This document shows, piece after piece, positions 55,055 through 63,255 of a stretch of DNA of 64,000 nt (positions are counted from its first letter, which is position 1; the number at the start of each line of letters is the position of its first letter). A program made the position numbers and the translations under genes. The notes under the pieces are model-generated. The model was not told the DNA's origin and ran no database searches. It saw nothing but the letters and a program-made list of their open reading frames with translations. The DNA is from Ferrimonas senticii DSM 18821 (GTDB taxonomy: Bacteria > Pseudomonadota > Gammaproteobacteria > Enterobacterales > Shewanellaceae). The stretch spans positions 427,352-491,351 of the forward strand of contig NZ_AUGM01000001.1 in the NCBI RefSeq assembly GCF_000422665.1, given 5' to 3'.

Positions 55055-56400
55055 GTACAGGGTTAAGTATTTTAGTGATGTTCTGCACCACTGTGGTGCT
55101 ACTTGGCTGCTACCTATTGCTGCGTTACTGCCTAAAGAACAACACCGAGGTCAAAGAAGGCGAGTCGATGGGCCACTCCTTTGATGGCATCGAGGAGATC
55201 AATAACCCGCTGCCGAAGTGGTGGTCGGTGATGTTTGTTATCACCATCATCTACTCGGTCGGCTATCTGGTGCTGTTCCCGGGCTTTGGTAACTTCGCAG
55301 GGGTGCTAAATTGGAGTTCATCCAACCAAGCCATTACCAGTATCGCCGAATCGGAAGCGGCCGCTGCTGCAGCGAAGGCCGAAGGCACTACCCTAATGGT
55401 TCAGTATGACCGTGAAGTGGCCCAAGCGGACGCTGCCTTCGGGCCAATTTTCAGTGCCTTTGCTACGCGTCCGGTAACCGAGCTGGCGACCGACAGCGAG
55501 GCCTTAGAGATTGGCCAGCGGTTGTTCTTGCAAAACTGCGCCCTATGCCATGGTTCAGATGCACGTGGCTCCAAAGGTTTCCCCAATCTAGCCGATACCG
55601 ATTGGCTCTATGGTGGTACCCCAGAGATCATCAAAGCATCGTTAATGCACGGTCGTAACGGCATGATGCCGCCAAAAGGTGGTTTGCCTATCGATGACGC
55701 TGAAGTGCCAGCATTGGTGGAATATGTCCGCAGTCTTTCTGGAATGCCGTTCGACCGTGCCTTGGCGCCGGAAGGACTAGCCGCTTATCAAAAAGGCTGT
55801 TTCGCCTGTCACGGTATGAACGGCGAAGGCAACCAAGCATTGGGTGCCCCGCGTCTGAATGACAAGACCTGGCTGTATGGTAATCGTCGTAGCGACATCA
55901 CCGAATCGATTCTGTACGGCCGCGCTGGGCAAATGCCAAAGTGGGATACCGTGCTGGGTGAAGACAAGGTGCATCTGCTAACCGCTTACGTTTACAGCTT
56001 GTCATTGGGCAAAGACGCGCCGGTGGTTGAAACCGTCGAGCAAGTGCAAGCCCGCCCTGCTGCACCGGGTGCCGCCGCCAGCAGTAACGAGCCGGACTTT
56101 GCCGAATTGGCCAAATTGCCGATGACTGAAATGCATCAAGACGCCGCGGCAACCGAGGCCGGTAAAGGCTTGTTTGCCGCTAACTGCGCAGTCTGTCACG
56201 GTCAAGACGCCAAAGGGATGGGTAACTTCCCTAATCTGACCGACAACGAGTGGATCTACGGCGGCAGCGTGGCCGACATTAAGGAAACTCTGATGAAAGG
56301 TCGAAATGGCGAGCTGGGCAATATGCCGGCGTGGGAAACCATGCTCGGCGAAGACAAAGTCGAAGTGCTCAGTGGCTATGTCTACGGCTTAAGCCAGTAA
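55051..56400 (+). CDS. ccoP: Cytochrome cbb3 oxidase subunit CcoP, three-haem form
   Basis: 449 residues, longer than the usual dihaem CcoP (about 300-330). Two membrane helices at the N-terminus (about 5-27 and 57-78) flank the NNPLPKWW signature. Three CxxCH motifs follow: C163-H167 (CALCH), C250-H254 (CFACH) and C379-H383 (CAVCH). The third lies in an extra C-terminal cytochrome domain (about 345-449) joined by a Pro/Ala-rich linker (QARPAAPGAAASS), with NMPAWETML as probable axial methionine. Neisseria CcoP also has a third haem domain. Ends in a strong terminator. Confidence 0.96.
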   Translation: MSTGLSILVMFCTTVVLLGCYLLLRYCLKNNTEVKEGESMGHSFDGIEEINNPLPKWWSVMFVITIIYSVGYLVLFPGFGNFAGVLNWSSSNQAITSIAESEAAAAAAKAEGTTLMVQYDREVAQADAAFGPIFSAFATRPVTELATDSEALEIGQRLFLQNCALCHGSDARGSKGFPNLADTDWLYGGTPEIIKASLMHGRNGMMPPKGGLPIDDAEVPALVEYVRSLSGMPFDRALAPEGLAAYQKGCFACHGMNGEGNQALGAPRLNDKTWLYGNRRSDITESILYGRAGQMPKWDTVLGEDKVHLLTAYVYSLSLGKDAPVVETVEQVQARPAAPGAAASSNEPDFAELAKLPMTEMHQDAAATEAGKGLFAANCAVCHGQDAKGMGNFPNLTDNEWIYGGSVADIKETLMKGRNGELGNMPAWETMLGEDKVEVLSGYVYGLSQ

Positions 56401-56410
56401 TCACAACGCT

Positions 56411-56436
56411 AAGCCCCGCTTCGGCGGGGCTTTTTC
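56411..56436 (+). terminator. Terminator after ccoNOQP
   Basis: AAGCCCCGC (56411-56419) pairs with GCGGGGCTT (56424-56432) on a TTCG tetraloop, then TTT. Confidence 0.92.
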
Positions 56437-56529
56437 AACTAAGGAGGTAAGTCACTTAAGTAACCAACTGACGATTAACGGCAAGTGCAAAGGCATGGGG
56501 CCCACCTATCCCTTTGGATTTGTAACACT

Positions 56530-56559
56530 CACCGGCCATTGTGTTCGAAGCCGCCGGTG
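56530..56559 (+). promoter_or_regulatory. Hairpin just before ccoH
   Basis: CACCGGC (56530-56536) pairs with GCCGGTG (56553-56559) ten bases before the AAGGAAG ribosome site of ccoH. No T tract follows. A perfect-looking but orphan ribosome site, TAAGGAGGTAA, lies further upstream at 56440-56450. The leader might influence ccoH translation; no riboswitch class was recognised. Confidence 0.35.
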
Positions 56560-56578
56560 TCGATAGAAGGAAGTATCG

Positions 56579-57055
56579 ATGAACCCTACCCCTTGGTATA
56601 AGCAGTTTTGGCCTTGGTTTTTGATTGTGCTGCCACTGTGCGCAGTGAGCGCGTCGACCTACACCTTCTATTTGGCCAGTACCTCACCCTTTTCAATGGT
56701 GTCAGAGGATTACTACAAAGAGGGCAAAGGCATTAATCAAGACTTAAGCCGCCAGCGTCGCGCTAGCCAATTGGGGCTGGTGTTTAAGCTTGAACAACAA
56801 GGCAGGCAGCTACTGCTATCGCAACACGGCGGTGACCGTATTGGCACCGCGCTGACCATCCGCTTTCATCACGCCACCATCGCCGCCAACGATTTTGAGC
56901 AAACCGTCACCGCCTCAGGCGATGGTATCTATCGGCTTCATACCGAGCAGCCATTAACCGGTAAGTGGCGCGTGCAGATCGACAACTACGACGGCAGTTG
57001 GCGCCTACAACAAAAGCTGATGTTGCCCGTCGATGGTGGTCACTGGTTTAACTGA
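56579..57055 (+). CDS. ccoH: Cytochrome cbb3 assembly protein CcoH/FixH
   Basis: 158 residues with one N-terminal membrane helix (about 10-34) and a periplasmic domain. The PWYKQFWPWFLIVLP start and the SEDYYKEGKGINQDL segment are FixH signatures. CcoH stays with the oxidase during assembly. ccoG, which often precedes it, is absent here. The gene begins a second transcription unit after the ccoP terminator. Confidence 0.9.
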   Translation: MNPTPWYKQFWPWFLIVLPLCAVSASTYTFYLASTSPFSMVSEDYYKEGKGINQDLSRQRRASQLGLVFKLEQQGRQLLLSQHGGDRIGTALTIRFHHATIAANDFEQTVTASGDGIYRLHTEQPLTGKWRVQIDNYDGSWRLQQKLMLPVDGGHWFN

Positions 57056-57070
57056 TTGTAAGAGCGTGCT

Positions 57071-59443
57071 GTGTCATTACGTTGTTTTCACTGCGCCGAG
57101 CCAGTTCCCGCCGGCAGCCAATTCCATACTATTATCGATGGCGTGTCTCAGCCGATGTGTTGTCCCGGCTGCGCTGCCGTCGCCGACGCAATCCTCGCCG
57201 CTGGTCTTAGCGACTACTACCGCTACCGCACAGAACCTGGCGCCAAACAGGACTTACCCAGCGAAATCGCCAGTCTTGCCGCCTATGACTTGCAAGAGGT
57301 GCAGCACGAATTCATCGCCAACAGCCAACAAGGTGGTAAGCCGCGACTTGAAGTATTGTTGTCGATCGATGGGATCTCTTGCGCCGCCTGTGCCTGGTTG
57401 ATTGAAAAGCACCTGCACCGTTTGGCTGGGGTACGAATTGACGTCAACACCACCACTCAACGGGCCCTGCTTAGCTGGCCAGAGCACGACTATAAGCTGT
57501 CACAACTGCTGACAGAGATCGCCAGCATCGGTTATCGCGCGGCGCCGTTTCAGTTAGACAGCCAAGAGCAGGAAAACGCCAAGCAAAGCCAAAAACTGCT
57601 GCTGCGGGTCGGTCTAGCTGGGCTTGCCACCATGCAAGTGATGATGCTCGCGGTGGCGCTGTATACCGGTTACTTTCACGACCTAGAAAGCCACTATCGG
57701 GACTTTATTCGTTGGGTCAGTCTGCTGTTTGCTACCCCAGTGGTGCTCTATTCAGCGCAGCCGTTTTATTTCAGCGCCACCCGTGCCCTGCTTGGTGGCC
57801 GTATCAATATGGACTTACCGGTATCAATTGCCATCTTGCTAGCCTATGGCGCATCGGTTAAAGCCACTTGGCTTGGGGTTGGCGAGGTATACTTTGAATC
57901 GGTATCGATGTTTACCTTCTTTTTGTTGCTGGGTCGATTGGCAGAGCAGCGTGCTCGGCGCAAAGCCAGCGAACACGCCAGTAACCGGCAAAAGTTGATC
58001 CCACTAACGGCGCGGCTGATCAGCGCCGATGGCGAACAGCAGATTGCCGCCAGCGGCCTCAGTTGCGACCACGTTATCCGTGTCTTACCGGGCGAACGCA
58101 TTCCCGCCGATGGGGTGATCATCGCCGGCCAAAGCGACATTAACGAAGCGATGCTGACCGGCGAGCAGCAACCGGTACCGCGAAACGTGGGCGATACCTT
58201 ATATGCCGGTACCATTAATTTGCAGCAACCGTTACAACTTAAAGTTACCGCTGTCGGCGCTGCGATGCGGGTCAACACCATCGTGCGCTTGCAAGAGGCC
58301 GCTGCCGCCAGCAAACCAGAGATCGCCAAACTGGCTGACCGAATTGCCAACTACTTTGTGCCGGCGCTGCTGCTGCTCGCCTTAGCCACCTACCTGTTTT
58401 GGCACTTTTACCAACCTGAACAGGCGTTTTGGGTAACCTTATCGGTGCTGGTTGCCACCTGCCCTTGTGCATTAGCCTTGGCGACGCCGGCGGCATTAAC
58501 CTGTGGCACCGCCAAGATGACCGAGCATGGCTTGTTGGTGCGCAGCGCGCGGGTGCTGGAAACCCTGCCAAAACTTACCAGCTTGCTGTTTGATAAAACC
58601 GGTACCTTGACCGAAGGGCAATTTACCTTGACGACGGTCGAACCGCTGGCGACGCTCGACAACCACACCGTATTGTCGATTGCCGCCGCACTGGAAGCCC
58701 ACTCCAGTCATCCTTACGCCCAGGCGTTTCGGCCTTATGCGCAGCCGCAATGGCGTGCCAGCGATAACCAAAATCACCTCGGCCAAGGGATCAGCGGCAG
58801 CATCGATGGTAAACGCTATCGTATCGGCACGGGCCAGTTTTGTGGCGCCAGCAGCGAAGATGGCATCTATCTGGCTGATGATCAGCAACTGTTAGCGCGA
58901 TTCGTATTAGCGGACAAACTGCGGGTTGATGCCAAACACACCATCGGTCAACTGAGCCCGCACTACCACTGCGCCATGCTTTCCGGCGATCCCAACCCTC
59001 AAGCCGTAATGCTGGCACAAGAGCTAGGCCTCGAAGACGCCCACTTTGGCTTGTCACCAGAGCAAAAACTGGCGCAGATGCAGCAGTTACAGCAGCGCGG
59101 CCAACGGGTGGCGATGTTTGGTGATGGCGTCAATGACGCGCCTGTGCTGGCTGGTGCTGATCTGTCGGTGGCGATGGGACAAGGTACGGATCTGGCGCAG
59201 TGCAGCGCCGATCTCATTTTGTTGGGGTCACGCTTAGCACCGGTGTTAACCGGAATTACTATTGCCAAACAAACTCATCGGATCATCCGCCAAAACCTAA
59301 CTCTGTCGCTGTGCTACAACGCTGCAGTGGTGCCACTGGCGGTGTGCGGTTTGGTGCCACCCTATTTGGCCGCGGCGGGTATGTCACTGAGCTCGTTAGC
59401 GGTGTTAGGCAACAGCTTACGGTTGTTAAAAGACAAAACTTAG
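57071..59443 (+). CDS. ccoI: Copper-transporting P1B ATPase for cbb3 assembly (CcoI/FixI)
   Basis: 790 residues. N-terminal cysteine-rich region (CFHC, MCCPGC at 29-34), a heavy-metal domain with CAAC (104-107), then the P-type ATPase core: membrane CPCALALATP, phosphorylation site DKTGTLTEG, and hinge GDGVNDAPVLA. It exports Cu(I) for the CuB centre of CcoN, rather than for copper resistance (CopA), judged by the N-terminal cluster and place. GTG start 15 bases after ccoH. Confidence 0.95.
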   Translation: MSLRCFHCAEPVPAGSQFHTIIDGVSQPMCCPGCAAVADAILAAGLSDYYRYRTEPGAKQDLPSEIASLAAYDLQEVQHEFIANSQQGGKPRLEVLLSIDGISCAACAWLIEKHLHRLAGVRIDVNTTTQRALLSWPEHDYKLSQLLTEIASIGYRAAPFQLDSQEQENAKQSQKLLLRVGLAGLATMQVMMLAVALYTGYFHDLESHYRDFIRWVSLLFATPVVLYSAQPFYFSATRALLGGRINMDLPVSIAILLAYGASVKATWLGVGEVYFESVSMFTFFLLLGRLAEQRARRKASEHASNRQKLIPLTARLISADGEQQIAASGLSCDHVIRVLPGERIPADGVIIAGQSDINEAMLTGEQQPVPRNVGDTLYAGTINLQQPLQLKVTAVGAAMRVNTIVRLQEAAAASKPEIAKLADRIANYFVPALLLLALATYLFWHFYQPEQAFWVTLSVLVATCPCALALATPAALTCGTAKMTEHGLLVRSARVLETLPKLTSLLFDKTGTLTEGQFTLTTVEPLATLDNHTVLSIAAALEAHSSHPYAQAFRPYAQPQWRASDNQNHLGQGISGSIDGKRYRIGTGQFCGASSEDGIYLADDQQLLARFVLADKLRVDAKHTIGQLSPHYHCAMLSGDPNPQAVMLAQELGLEDAHFGLSPEQKLAQMQQLQQRGQRVAMFGDGVNDAPVLAGADLSVAMGQGTDLAQCSADLILLGSRLAPVLTGITIAKQTHRIIRQNLTLSLCYNAAVVPLAVCGLVPPYLAAAGMSLSSLAVLGNSLRLLKDKT

Positions 59444-59452
59444 GAGCCAATC

Positions 59453-59638
59453 ATGGAGATCATCTACCTGCTTATCCCAATCGCGATGCTGTTTGTCGCC
59501 ATTGCGGTGGCGGTGTTCTTCTGGGCAGTGCGCAGTAAACAGTATGAGGATCTGGACCGCGCCGGCTCATCCATTCTGTTTGATGAAGATCGCACTAAGC
59601 CGCAATCTTCTCAGCAATCGAACCACAGCAATGAGTGA
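59453..59638 (+). CDS. ccoS: Cytochrome cbb3 assembly protein CcoS
   Basis: 61 residues: EIIYLLIPIAMLFVAIAVAV is one membrane helix, followed by FFWAVRSKQYEDLDRAG and the cytosolic tail typical of CcoS/FixS. Needed for cofactor insertion into CcoN. AGGAG upstream; its last eight bases overlap the next gene. Confidence 0.94.
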   Translation: MEIIYLLIPIAMLFVAIAVAVFFWAVRSKQYEDLDRAGSSILFDEDRTKPQSSQQSNHSNE

Positions 59639-60320
59639 CTATTCGTTCTTCGCAGCGATGTTGGTCGGTTTGCTTGGCGGCGGTCACTGCTTTGGGATGT
59701 GCGGCGGCATTGTTGGCGCATTCAGCCAAGGCCTGCCCGCCAGCCAACGCTTAACCCTGCAAGGACGGCTTAGGTTTACCTTAAGTTACAATTTGGGCCG
59801 CATCAGCAGTTACGTATTAGCTGGGTTGCTGGTCGGTGCCTCCAGTGCCGCGCTGACCACCATTAGCCAACTGGATAGCCTCATCAGCCTGCTGCAGTTG
59901 GCCGCCGCCGTTATGCTGATGTTAATGGGTTTGTACCTTGGTCAGTGGTTCTACGGCTTAGTTGTTATCGAAAAGTTGGGGCGCCCTTGGTGGCGTTTGT
60001 TAACGCCAATTCGGACCAAGCTTGGCACTGTCGACCGTCCTGCCAAAGCGGTTGCGGCTGGGATGATCTGGGGCTGGTTGCCCTGTGGGTTAGTGTATTC
60101 CACTCTGACCTGGGCTTTGGCTAGCGGCAACCCGCTAGATGGCGCCTTAATCATGTTCGGTTTTGGTCTTGGCACATTGCCTGCGCTTTTTGCCATGGGC
60201 GCTGCAACCGACTCGCTTGCGACCCTAATTCAGCACAAAAACGTTAAAAAAATTAGTGCTATAGTGTTAATTGCTTATGCCATACAAATGGCATATATTG
60301 CGTTACATCAATTGCTTTGA
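59631..60320 (+). CDS. DsbD_2/SafE-type membrane protein in the cco cluster
   Basis: 229 residues with six or seven hydrophobic helices. The ATG at 59631 lies inside the end of ccoS (overlap of eight bases); the longer open frame before it is the shadow of ccoS. The motif GGGHCFGMCGGIVGAF carries a Cys pair in the first helix, and WGWLPCGLVY lies in a later one, as in the UreH/SafE (cytochrome-c-biogenesis-like) family regularly found between ccoS and fnr. A role in copper or thiol handling for the oxidase is likely but unproven. Confidence 0.88.
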   Translation: MSDYSFFAAMLVGLLGGGHCFGMCGGIVGAFSQGLPASQRLTLQGRLRFTLSYNLGRISSYVLAGLLVGASSAALTTISQLDSLISLLQLAAAVMLMLMGLYLGQWFYGLVVIEKLGRPWWRLLTPIRTKLGTVDRPAKAVAAGMIWGWLPCGLVYSTLTWALASGNPLDGALIMFGFGLGTLPALFAMGAATDSLATLIQHKNVKKISAIVLIAYAIQMAYIALHQLL

Positions 60321-60338
60321 AGTAGTAGGCGTATAAGG

Positions 60339-61118
60339 ATGACGTTTGAGCAATCTGGCTGCAGAGACAGCAACAAAACCCCACTGGATCGTAAAATGGT
60401 GCTAGGCAACGAGATCCACTGCCACAGCTGTAGCATGAAATCGCTATGCATCCCGTTCTCCCTAAGTTTGACCGAGCTTGACCGCCTCGATGCCATCATT
60501 GAACGCAAACGGCCGATTCAAAAAGGCGACCTGTTATTCCAATCAGGCCAACCGCTAAAGTCGTTGTTTGCGATTCGCTCCGGCTCGATAAAGTCCTATA
60601 CCATTACCGAATCCGGCGAAGAGCAGATCACCGCTTTCCATTTGGCCGGTGACATCGTTGGTTTTGACGGCATCCATAAACAAAGCCATCAAAGCTTTGC
60701 CCAAGCGCTGGAAACCGCCATGGTGTGCGAGATCCCCTACGACACCTTAGATTCGTTGTCCGCCCAATCGCCGGCACTACGCCAGCAAGTGATGCGATTG
60801 ATGAGTAACGAAATCGTTTCCGATCAAGAGATGATCCTGCTGCTGTCGAAAAAGAACGCCGAACAGCGCTTGGCCGCCTTTCTGACCAACCTCGCCCGTC
60901 GTTTTGGTAACCGTGGCTTCTCCAGCCGTGAATACCGCCTAACCATGACCCGAGGTGACATCGGCAACTACCTTGGATTGACGGTAGAAACTATCTCTCG
61001 TCTGCTTGGCCGCTTCCAAAAAGCCGGTTGGATTGATGTCAAAGGCAAGTACATCAATATCCGCGAAATCGACACCCTCACTCGGGTTGCGGGCTTAGCT
61101 AGCACAACCGGTCATTAG
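60339..61118 (+). CDS. fnr: Oxygen-sensing transcription factor FNR (EtrA)
   Basis: 259-residue CRP/FNR regulator with the 4Fe-4S ligands C28, C31, C37 and C130, in the same spacing as E. coli C20, C23, C29, C122. A cyclic-nucleotide-like sensor fold precedes the DNA-recognition helix [12 protein letters not shown]. With oxygen absent it binds TTGAT-N4-ATCAA sites, two of which lie in this window. The start at 60339 has little ribosome-site spacing; an inner ATG at 60396 would still keep the cysteines. Follows the cco assembly genes. Confidence 0.96.
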   Translation: MTFEQSGCRDSNKTPLDRKMVLGNEIHCHSCSMKSLCIPFSLSLTELDRLDAIIERKRPIQKGDLLFQSGQPLKSLFAIRSGSIKSYTITESGEEQITAFHLAGDIVGFDGIHKQSHQSFAQALETAMVCEIPYDTLDSLSAQSPALRQQVMRLMSNEIVSDQEMILLLSKKNAEQRLAAFLTNLARRFGNRGFSSREYRLTMTRGDIGNYLGLTVETISRLLGRFQKAGWIDVKGKYINIREIDTLTRVAGLASTTGH

Positions 61119-61150
61119 TCGCTGTTTCACAGTAAAAGGTTGCGATAAAA

Positions 61151-61164
61151 CTGATCTGAATCAA
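61151..61164 (+). promoter_or_regulatory. FNR-type box before uspE
   Basis: CTGAT-CTGA-ATCAA differs from the FNR consensus by one base and is centred about 65 bases before the uspE ATG. Confidence 0.65.
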
Positions 61165-61222
61165 CATAGTTTGGCTCACTCATGCCACGATTAAGGTGAA
61201 TGGACTTTCACTGGAGGCTGGC

Positions 61223-62155
61223 ATGAGCGCCTATAACCACATTCTCGTCGTCATTGATCCAAGTCGTGAGACACAACCTGCCTTAACTCGCGTTACGCAA
61301 CTGTGCCAAGCCAAAGAGGCACAAATCACTCTCTTTATGAGCATCTATGACTTCTCTTACGAGATGACCTCGATGCTCTCCTCCGAAGATCGCGAAACCT
61401 TGCGTTCAGGCGTAGTGAAACAGCGGCAACTTTGGCTCGAATCGCTAGCGCAGCCACTGCGCCAAGATGGTTATGCAATCAACATCGAATTGGCTTGGCA
61501 CAACCGTCCCTTTGAAAGCATCATCAAGTACGCTCTTGGTCATCAGGTTGACTTGATTGTTAAAGCCAGCAAACTGCACGATAAACTCAAGTCGGTGATC
61601 TTCACCCCGACCGATTGGTCATTGATGCGCAAAGCGCCAGTGCCGGTGATGTTAGTTAAAGAGCAGCAGTGGCCAACGCCGGCGAAGATCTTAGTGGCGG
61701 TTAATGTTGGCAGCGAAGACGATGCCCACCTAACCCTTAATGACGAGTTGGTGCGCTCAGCTAAAACCGTTGCTTCGGTCAATAATGCCGAAATCCATCT
61801 GGTTAATGGTTACCCAGGCACGCCAGTGAACATCGCCGTCGAGTTGCCAGACTTTGACGCCACCGCCTACAACAACACCCTAAAAACCCACCACCAAACT
61901 CGGATCCACGAGCTAGCAGCACGGCATCAACTCGCCGAGCAGAACTGCCACGTGGCCGAGGGGATGCCAGAGGATGTGATCCCCGATGTTGCTGAAGACT
62001 TGAATGCGGAAATGGTGGTGATCGGCACCATCGGTCGTACCGGGCTATCGGCAGCGCTGATCGGCAACACCGCCGAGCACATCATTGATTCGCTCAACTG
62101 CGATCTGATGGCAGTTAAGCCGGAAGATTTCGTTAGCCCAGTTACCCTCGATTAA
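61223..62155 (+). CDS. uspE: Universal stress protein UspE
   Basis: 310 residues with two tandem Usp domains (about 3-150 and 155-305). The second carries the ATP-loop-like [24 protein letters not shown] (read in parts). ATG 61223 is preceded by GGAGG. As in E. coli, uspE follows fnr. Implicated in motility, adhesion and stress survival in E. coli; here an FNR box suggests anaerobic induction. Confidence 0.93.
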   Translation: MSAYNHILVVIDPSRETQPALTRVTQLCQAKEAQITLFMSIYDFSYEMTSMLSSEDRETLRSGVVKQRQLWLESLAQPLRQDGYAINIELAWHNRPFESIIKYALGHQVDLIVKASKLHDKLKSVIFTPTDWSLMRKAPVPVMLVKEQQWPTPAKILVAVNVGSEDDAHLTLNDELVRSAKTVASVNNAEIHLVNGYPGTPVNIAVELPDFDATAYNNTLKTHHQTRIHELAARHQLAEQNCHVAEGMPEDVIPDVAEDLNAEMVVIGTIGRTGLSAALIGNTAEHIIDSLNCDLMAVKPEDFVSPVTLD

Positions 62156-62171
62156 CGCCTAATTTAGTCAC

Positions 62172-62194
62172 GCCCCGACTGCGGTTGGGGCTTT
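62172..62194 (+). terminator. Terminator after uspE
   Basis: GCCCCGAC (62172-62179) pairs with GTTGGGGC (62184-62191) with one G-U pair, then TTT. Confidence 0.7.
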
Positions 62195-62253
62195 ACCCGC
62201 CTGCAAGTTTCGGTACAATGCCCGCCCTATTCGTTGTATCTCGAGGAACCCTG

Positions 62254-63192
62254 GTGGAAGAGCTCAGCCAAAAACAGAAAACCCGCCTAAACAAACTGCA
62301 AAAACGTCTACGTCGTGAAATGGGTAGCGCCATTGAAGATTACAACATGATCGAAGACGGTGATGTGGTGATGGTGTGTCTCTCTGGCGGCAAAGACAGC
62401 TACACCATGCTGGATATCCTGCAGAATCTACAGCGCGCCGCACCGGTACAATTTAAGCTGGTGGCGGTTAACTTGGATCAGAAGCAACCGGGTTTCCCAG
62501 AAGACATTCTGCCAAACTACTTGGCGAGCCAAGGGGTGACTTACCACATTCTGGAAAAAGACACCTACTCCATCGTTAAAGACAAGATCCCAGAGGGCAA
62601 AACCACTTGCTCGCTGTGTTCACGTCTGCGTCGTGGCACCCTGTATGGCTTTGCCCAGAAAATTGGCGCGACCAAGATCGCGCTGGGTCACCACCGCGAT
62701 GACATCATCGAGACCATGTTCTTGAACATGTTCTTTGGCGGTAAGATGAAAGCGATGCCGCCGAAGCTGCTGTCCGATGATGGCGCCAACATGGTGATCC
62801 GCCCAATGGCCTACAGCCGTGAAAAAGACATTGCTGAATACGCCGATCTGCGCCAGTTCCCGATCATTCCGTGTAACCTCTGTGGCAGCCAAGAAAACCT
62901 GAAGCGTAAACAGGTTAAAGAGATGCTGATCCAGTGGGATAAACAGTTCCCGGGTCGAATTGAAACCATCTTTACCGCGATGCAAAACACCGCACCATCG
63001 CAAATGGTTGACCGCGAGCAGTTTGACTTTGTAAACCTGAAGCGTGATCCCAACGCTAAGTTTGAAGGCCAAGTAGCCGATGCCGATCTGCCAGCGTTCG
63101 ATTTCCTTGATATCGAAAACTCAGGCAACATCAACTTGGATCGTAAACGCGAAGCCAACGCCATCGACGTCGTGCAAGTGTTCCAGCCATAA
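62254..63192 (+). CDS. ttcA: tRNA 2-thiocytidine-32 biosynthesis protein TtcA
   Basis: PP-loop ATPase that adds sulfur to C32 of some tRNAs with a 4Fe-4S cluster. [12 protein letters not shown] is the PP-loop; the cluster cysteines are in [10 protein letters not shown] and CNLCGSQ. GTG 62254 is chosen because GAGGA sits six bases upstream and the protein then begins like E. coli TtcA; the frame is open from 62185. 312 residues. Confidence 0.95.
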   Translation: MEELSQKQKTRLNKLQKRLRREMGSAIEDYNMIEDGDVVMVCLSGGKDSYTMLDILQNLQRAAPVQFKLVAVNLDQKQPGFPEDILPNYLASQGVTYHILEKDTYSIVKDKIPEGKTTCSLCSRLRRGTLYGFAQKIGATKIALGHHRDDIIETMFLNMFFGGKMKAMPPKLLSDDGANMVIRPMAYSREKDIAEYADLRQFPIIPCNLCGSQENLKRKQVKEMLIQWDKQFPGRIETIFTAMQNTAPSQMVDREQFDFVNLKRDPNAKFEGQVADADLPAFDFLDIENSGNINLDRKREANAIDVVQVFQP

Positions 63193-63210
63193 CGCTGACG
63201 CTTAACCAAA

Positions 63211-63240
63211 AAAACGCCCGCAGTGATTGCGGGCGTTTTG
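63211..63240. terminator. Bidirectional terminator between ttcA and bax
   Basis: AAAACGCCCGCA (63211-63222) pairs with TGCGGGCGTTTT (63228-63239). The run of A upstream gives a T tract on -, so both converging genes can use it. Confidence 0.92.
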
Positions 63241-63255
63241 CTATCTATCGGGCGG

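Noticed and set aside
56440-56560. c-di-GMP or molybdenum-cofactor riboswitch before ccoH
   Set aside because: A few matching words (GCAAAGGC, CACCGGCC) do not form the conserved cores or stems of these classes.
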